Origin: Candidatus Nanohalarchaeota archaeon
Lineage (GTDB): Archaea > EX4484-52 > B79-G9
Direction: 5' to 3'
Assembly (NCBI GenBank): GCA_030594795.1
Contig: JAUVEK010000076.1
Span: forward strand, 1 to 6,772
DNA: 6,772 nt
Part shown: positions 6,382 through 6,772 of the stretch, piece after piece
How the letters are laid out: each line of letters opens with the position of its first letter
Position numbering within the stretch: the first letter of the stretch is position 1
Position numbers and translations under genes: made by a program
Notes under the pieces: model-generated
Database searches by the model: none
What the model was told of the DNA's origin: nothing
What the model saw: the letters and a program-made list of their open reading frames with translations, nothing else

Positions 6382-6403
6382 TTAACTTTGCCCAAAGTTA
6401 AAT
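6380..6403. repeat. Inverted repeat C of the GCCC-loop array
   Basis: ATTTAACTTT (6380-6389) and AAAGTTAAAT (6394-6403) form a perfect ten-base stem closed by exactly GCCC (6390-6393). Confidence 0.85.
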
Positions 6404-6416
6404 GAGGTTGCTGTTT

Positions 6417-6450
6417 CAATTTTAAATTGTCGCCCGATAATTTAAAATTG
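6417..6450. repeat. Inverted repeat D of the GCCC-loop array
   Basis: CAATTTTAAATT (6417-6428) and AATTTAAAATTG (6439-6450) are a perfect twelve-base stem. It continues inward through a G-U, a T-A and a C-G pair to a loop of exactly GCCC (6432-6435). At fifteen pairs it is the longest stem in the window. Confidence 0.9.
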
Positions 6451-6463
6451 TGTATTTTTTTTT
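6417..6463 (+). terminator. Stem-loop D plus T9 tract, plus-strand terminator
   Basis: The fifteen-pair stem of repeat D is followed within four bases by nine consecutive T (6455-6463). Either element alone could end transcription on the plus strand; in archaea the T tract is the main signal. No plus-strand protein gene lies upstream, which points to termination of an RNA begun near 6300. Confidence 0.5.
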
Positions 6464-6464
6464 C

Positions 6465-6491
6465 GTGCAATATTCGCCCAGAATATTGTAC
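6465..6491. repeat. Inverted repeat E of the GCCC-loop array
   Basis: CAATATTC (6468-6475) and GAATATTG (6481-6488) pair perfectly around the loop GCCCA. Three more pairs (one G-U) extend the stem to 6465 and 6491. It lies just beyond the T9 tract, so it would not belong to the proposed plus-strand RNA. Confidence 0.8.
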
Positions 6492-6500
6492 TGGAAAACC

Positions 6501-6580
6501 TATTTCTTCATTTGTCAATTAGTTATATATAAAGCTTTTGTTATATGTAAATATATTTTGAGATGTATATACTGTAATGT
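6501..6580. other. AT-rich tract, candidate DNA unwinding element
   Basis: By hand count only 15 of these 80 bases are G or C. The tract lies between the hairpin array and the cluster of origin-box-like dyads, where a duplex unwinding element would be expected if this is an origin. It also contains the perfect palindrome TTATATATAA (6523-6532). Confidence 0.4.
6526..6540 (-). promoter_or_regulatory. Minus-strand TATA box upstream of the hairpin array
   Basis: Minus-strand CAAAAGC followed by TTTATATA (6533 to 6526) is a full match to the archaeal BRE plus TATA pattern. The start would fall near 6503, so a transcript would run through all five hairpins towards ftsZ and give it a leader of about 330 bases. 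It competes with the plus-strand RNA model. Confidence 0.4.
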
Positions 6581-6600
6581 TTAAGTGGCAGCACCTTTAT

Positions 6601-6617
6601 TTCTTGTGGAATTCGGG
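6601..6617 (+). repeat. Weak origin-box-like element 1
   Basis: TTCTTGTGGAA (6601-6611) matches the core TTCCAGTGGAA at nine of eleven positions and is followed by TTCGGG. Known archaeal origin boxes also carry a G run a few bases past the dyad. Taken alone it would not be noticed; it counts only as part of the cluster. Confidence 0.3.
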
Positions 6618-6633
6618 AGCATAAAACCATTAA

Positions 6634-6647
6634 TCCTTTTGGACAAA
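6634..6647 (+). repeat. Weak origin-box-like element 2
   Basis: TCC-TTTT-GGA followed by CAAA resembles the box but has four spacer bases instead of three and shorter arms. It lies about 26 bases from the best-matching element. Confidence 0.25.
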
Positions 6648-6657
6648 CAATATTGCA

Positions 6658-6670
6658 TTTCCAGTGGAAC
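6658..6670. repeat. Origin recognition box-like dyad (best match)
   Basis: TTCCAGTGGAA (6659-6669) is identical to the dyad core of the archaeal origin recognition box (TTCCAGTGGAAAC in Pyrococcus, from memory). On the minus strand it reads GTTCCACTGGAAA. By family knowledge Orc1/Cdc6 binds such dyads at chromosomal origins. The typical G run is not evident beside this copy. Confidence 0.6.
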
Positions 6671-6682
6671 TATTGGTGTGAA

Positions 6683-6701
6683 CCCCAATTTCCTTTGGAA
6701 A
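6683..6701 (-). repeat. Origin recognition box-like dyad with adjacent G run
   Basis: On the minus strand TTTCC-AAA-GGAAA (6701 to 6689) has the same TTCC-N3-GGAA geometry and is followed after two bases by GGGG (6686 to 6683). A dyad then a G string on the same strand is the full origin recognition box layout. Its centre is 31 bases, about three helical turns, from the preceding dyad. Confidence 0.55.
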
Positions 6702-6714
6702 ATTGAAAAATCAT

Positions 6715-6741
6715 GAAATTTCCAAGCAATTGGCCAATTTC
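6715..6741. repeat. Nested inverted repeat near the right edge
   Basis: GAAATT (6715-6720) pairs with AATTTC (6736-6741). Inside, CCAA (6722-6725) pairs with TTGG (6730-6733) around GCAA, a GNRA-type tetraloop if transcribed. It includes a TTTCC half-box and may be a degenerate origin box or a stem-loop. The bases from 6742 to the edge show no gene. Confidence 0.35.
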
Positions 6742-6772
6742 AAGCTTTTTGATTGCTTATGATTTCTTATGC

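Larger units (their letters stand above)
6300..6463 (+). ncRNA. Candidate small RNA made of four hairpins
   Basis: The unit begins where the plus-strand promoter predicts a transcription start and ends in a T9 tract (6455-6463). Between them lie four inverted repeats with GCCC or GCCT in their loops and almost no spacer. If transcribed, the RNA would be about 160 bases of tandem AU-rich stems with C-rich loops. I recognise no known RNA family. The alternative is that the repeats act as DNA near an origin, or as the leader of ftsZ transcribed on the minus strand. Confidence 0.4.

Noticed and set aside
6302..6491. CRISPR array
   Set aside because: There is no conserved direct repeat of 20 bases or more; only the four-base loop is shared, and what varies is self-complementary.
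6228..6518. 96-residue minus-strand open frame upstream of ftsZ
   Set aside because: It starts with TTG, has no ribosome site, and runs through the hairpin array, so its sequence is dictated by the repeats. The residue mix is low complexity and resembles no family.

Overview
The window reads as archaeal DNA. The proteins are archaeal in style (a short MoaA ending in REPYVKER, a ModE-type regulator with only the DNA-binding half, a MoaB of the TTGGTG family, and an FtsZ with a short tail ending GIEIIR). Likely promoters have the archaeal layout of a purine-rich BRE, a TTTAWATA-like TATA box and a start about 27 bases downstream. Ribosome sites are GGTGA or GGAGG. I cannot name the lineage from sequence alone; a euryarchaeon or a neighbouring phylum fits.

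Left two thirds (1-4650, all on the minus strand): a tightly packed molybdenum/tungsten cofactor operon in transcription order modE-like, moaA, moaC, moaB, a divergent moeA paralogue, then a canonical moeA that runs off the left edge. Gaps are 0-4 bases or the genes overlap (20, 4 and 1 bases), so it is almost certainly one transcript. MoaA and MoaC turn GTP into cyclic pyranopterin monophosphate. MoaB adenylylates molybdopterin, and MoeA inserts the metal. The dithiolene step (moaD/moaE) and nucleotide attachment (mobA) are not encoded here. The regulator gene at the head of the operon has a promoter whose geometry suggests a leaderless mRNA.

Middle (4651-5069): a gene-free stretch, AT-rich near modE, then a more GC-rich block at about 4880-5045 rich in hairpins. 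It is either a structured RNA, the 3' untranslated region of ftsZ, or a decayed gene.

Next (5070-6170, minus): ftsZ, the tubulin-like cell division GTPase, complete, with a very strong GGAGG ribosome site.

Right end (6171-6772): no convincing protein gene, but the most unusual DNA in the window. Five consecutive inverted repeats (6302-6491) have unrelated arms, yet each carries GCCC or GCCT in its loop. A plus-strand archaeal promoter (6261-6277) points at the first hairpin, and a T9 tract (6455-6463) follows the fourth, so the array may be a small RNA of about 160 bases. Beyond the array lies an AT-rich stretch of about 80 percent A+T, then a cluster of dyads centred on TTCCAGTGGAA and TTCCTTTGGAA. 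These closely resemble archaeal origin recognition boxes, the binding sites of Orc1/Cdc6. My leading interpretation is that the right edge is part of a chromosomal replication origin, with the hairpin array and AT-rich tract beside it. This is inference until the neighbouring sequence is seen.
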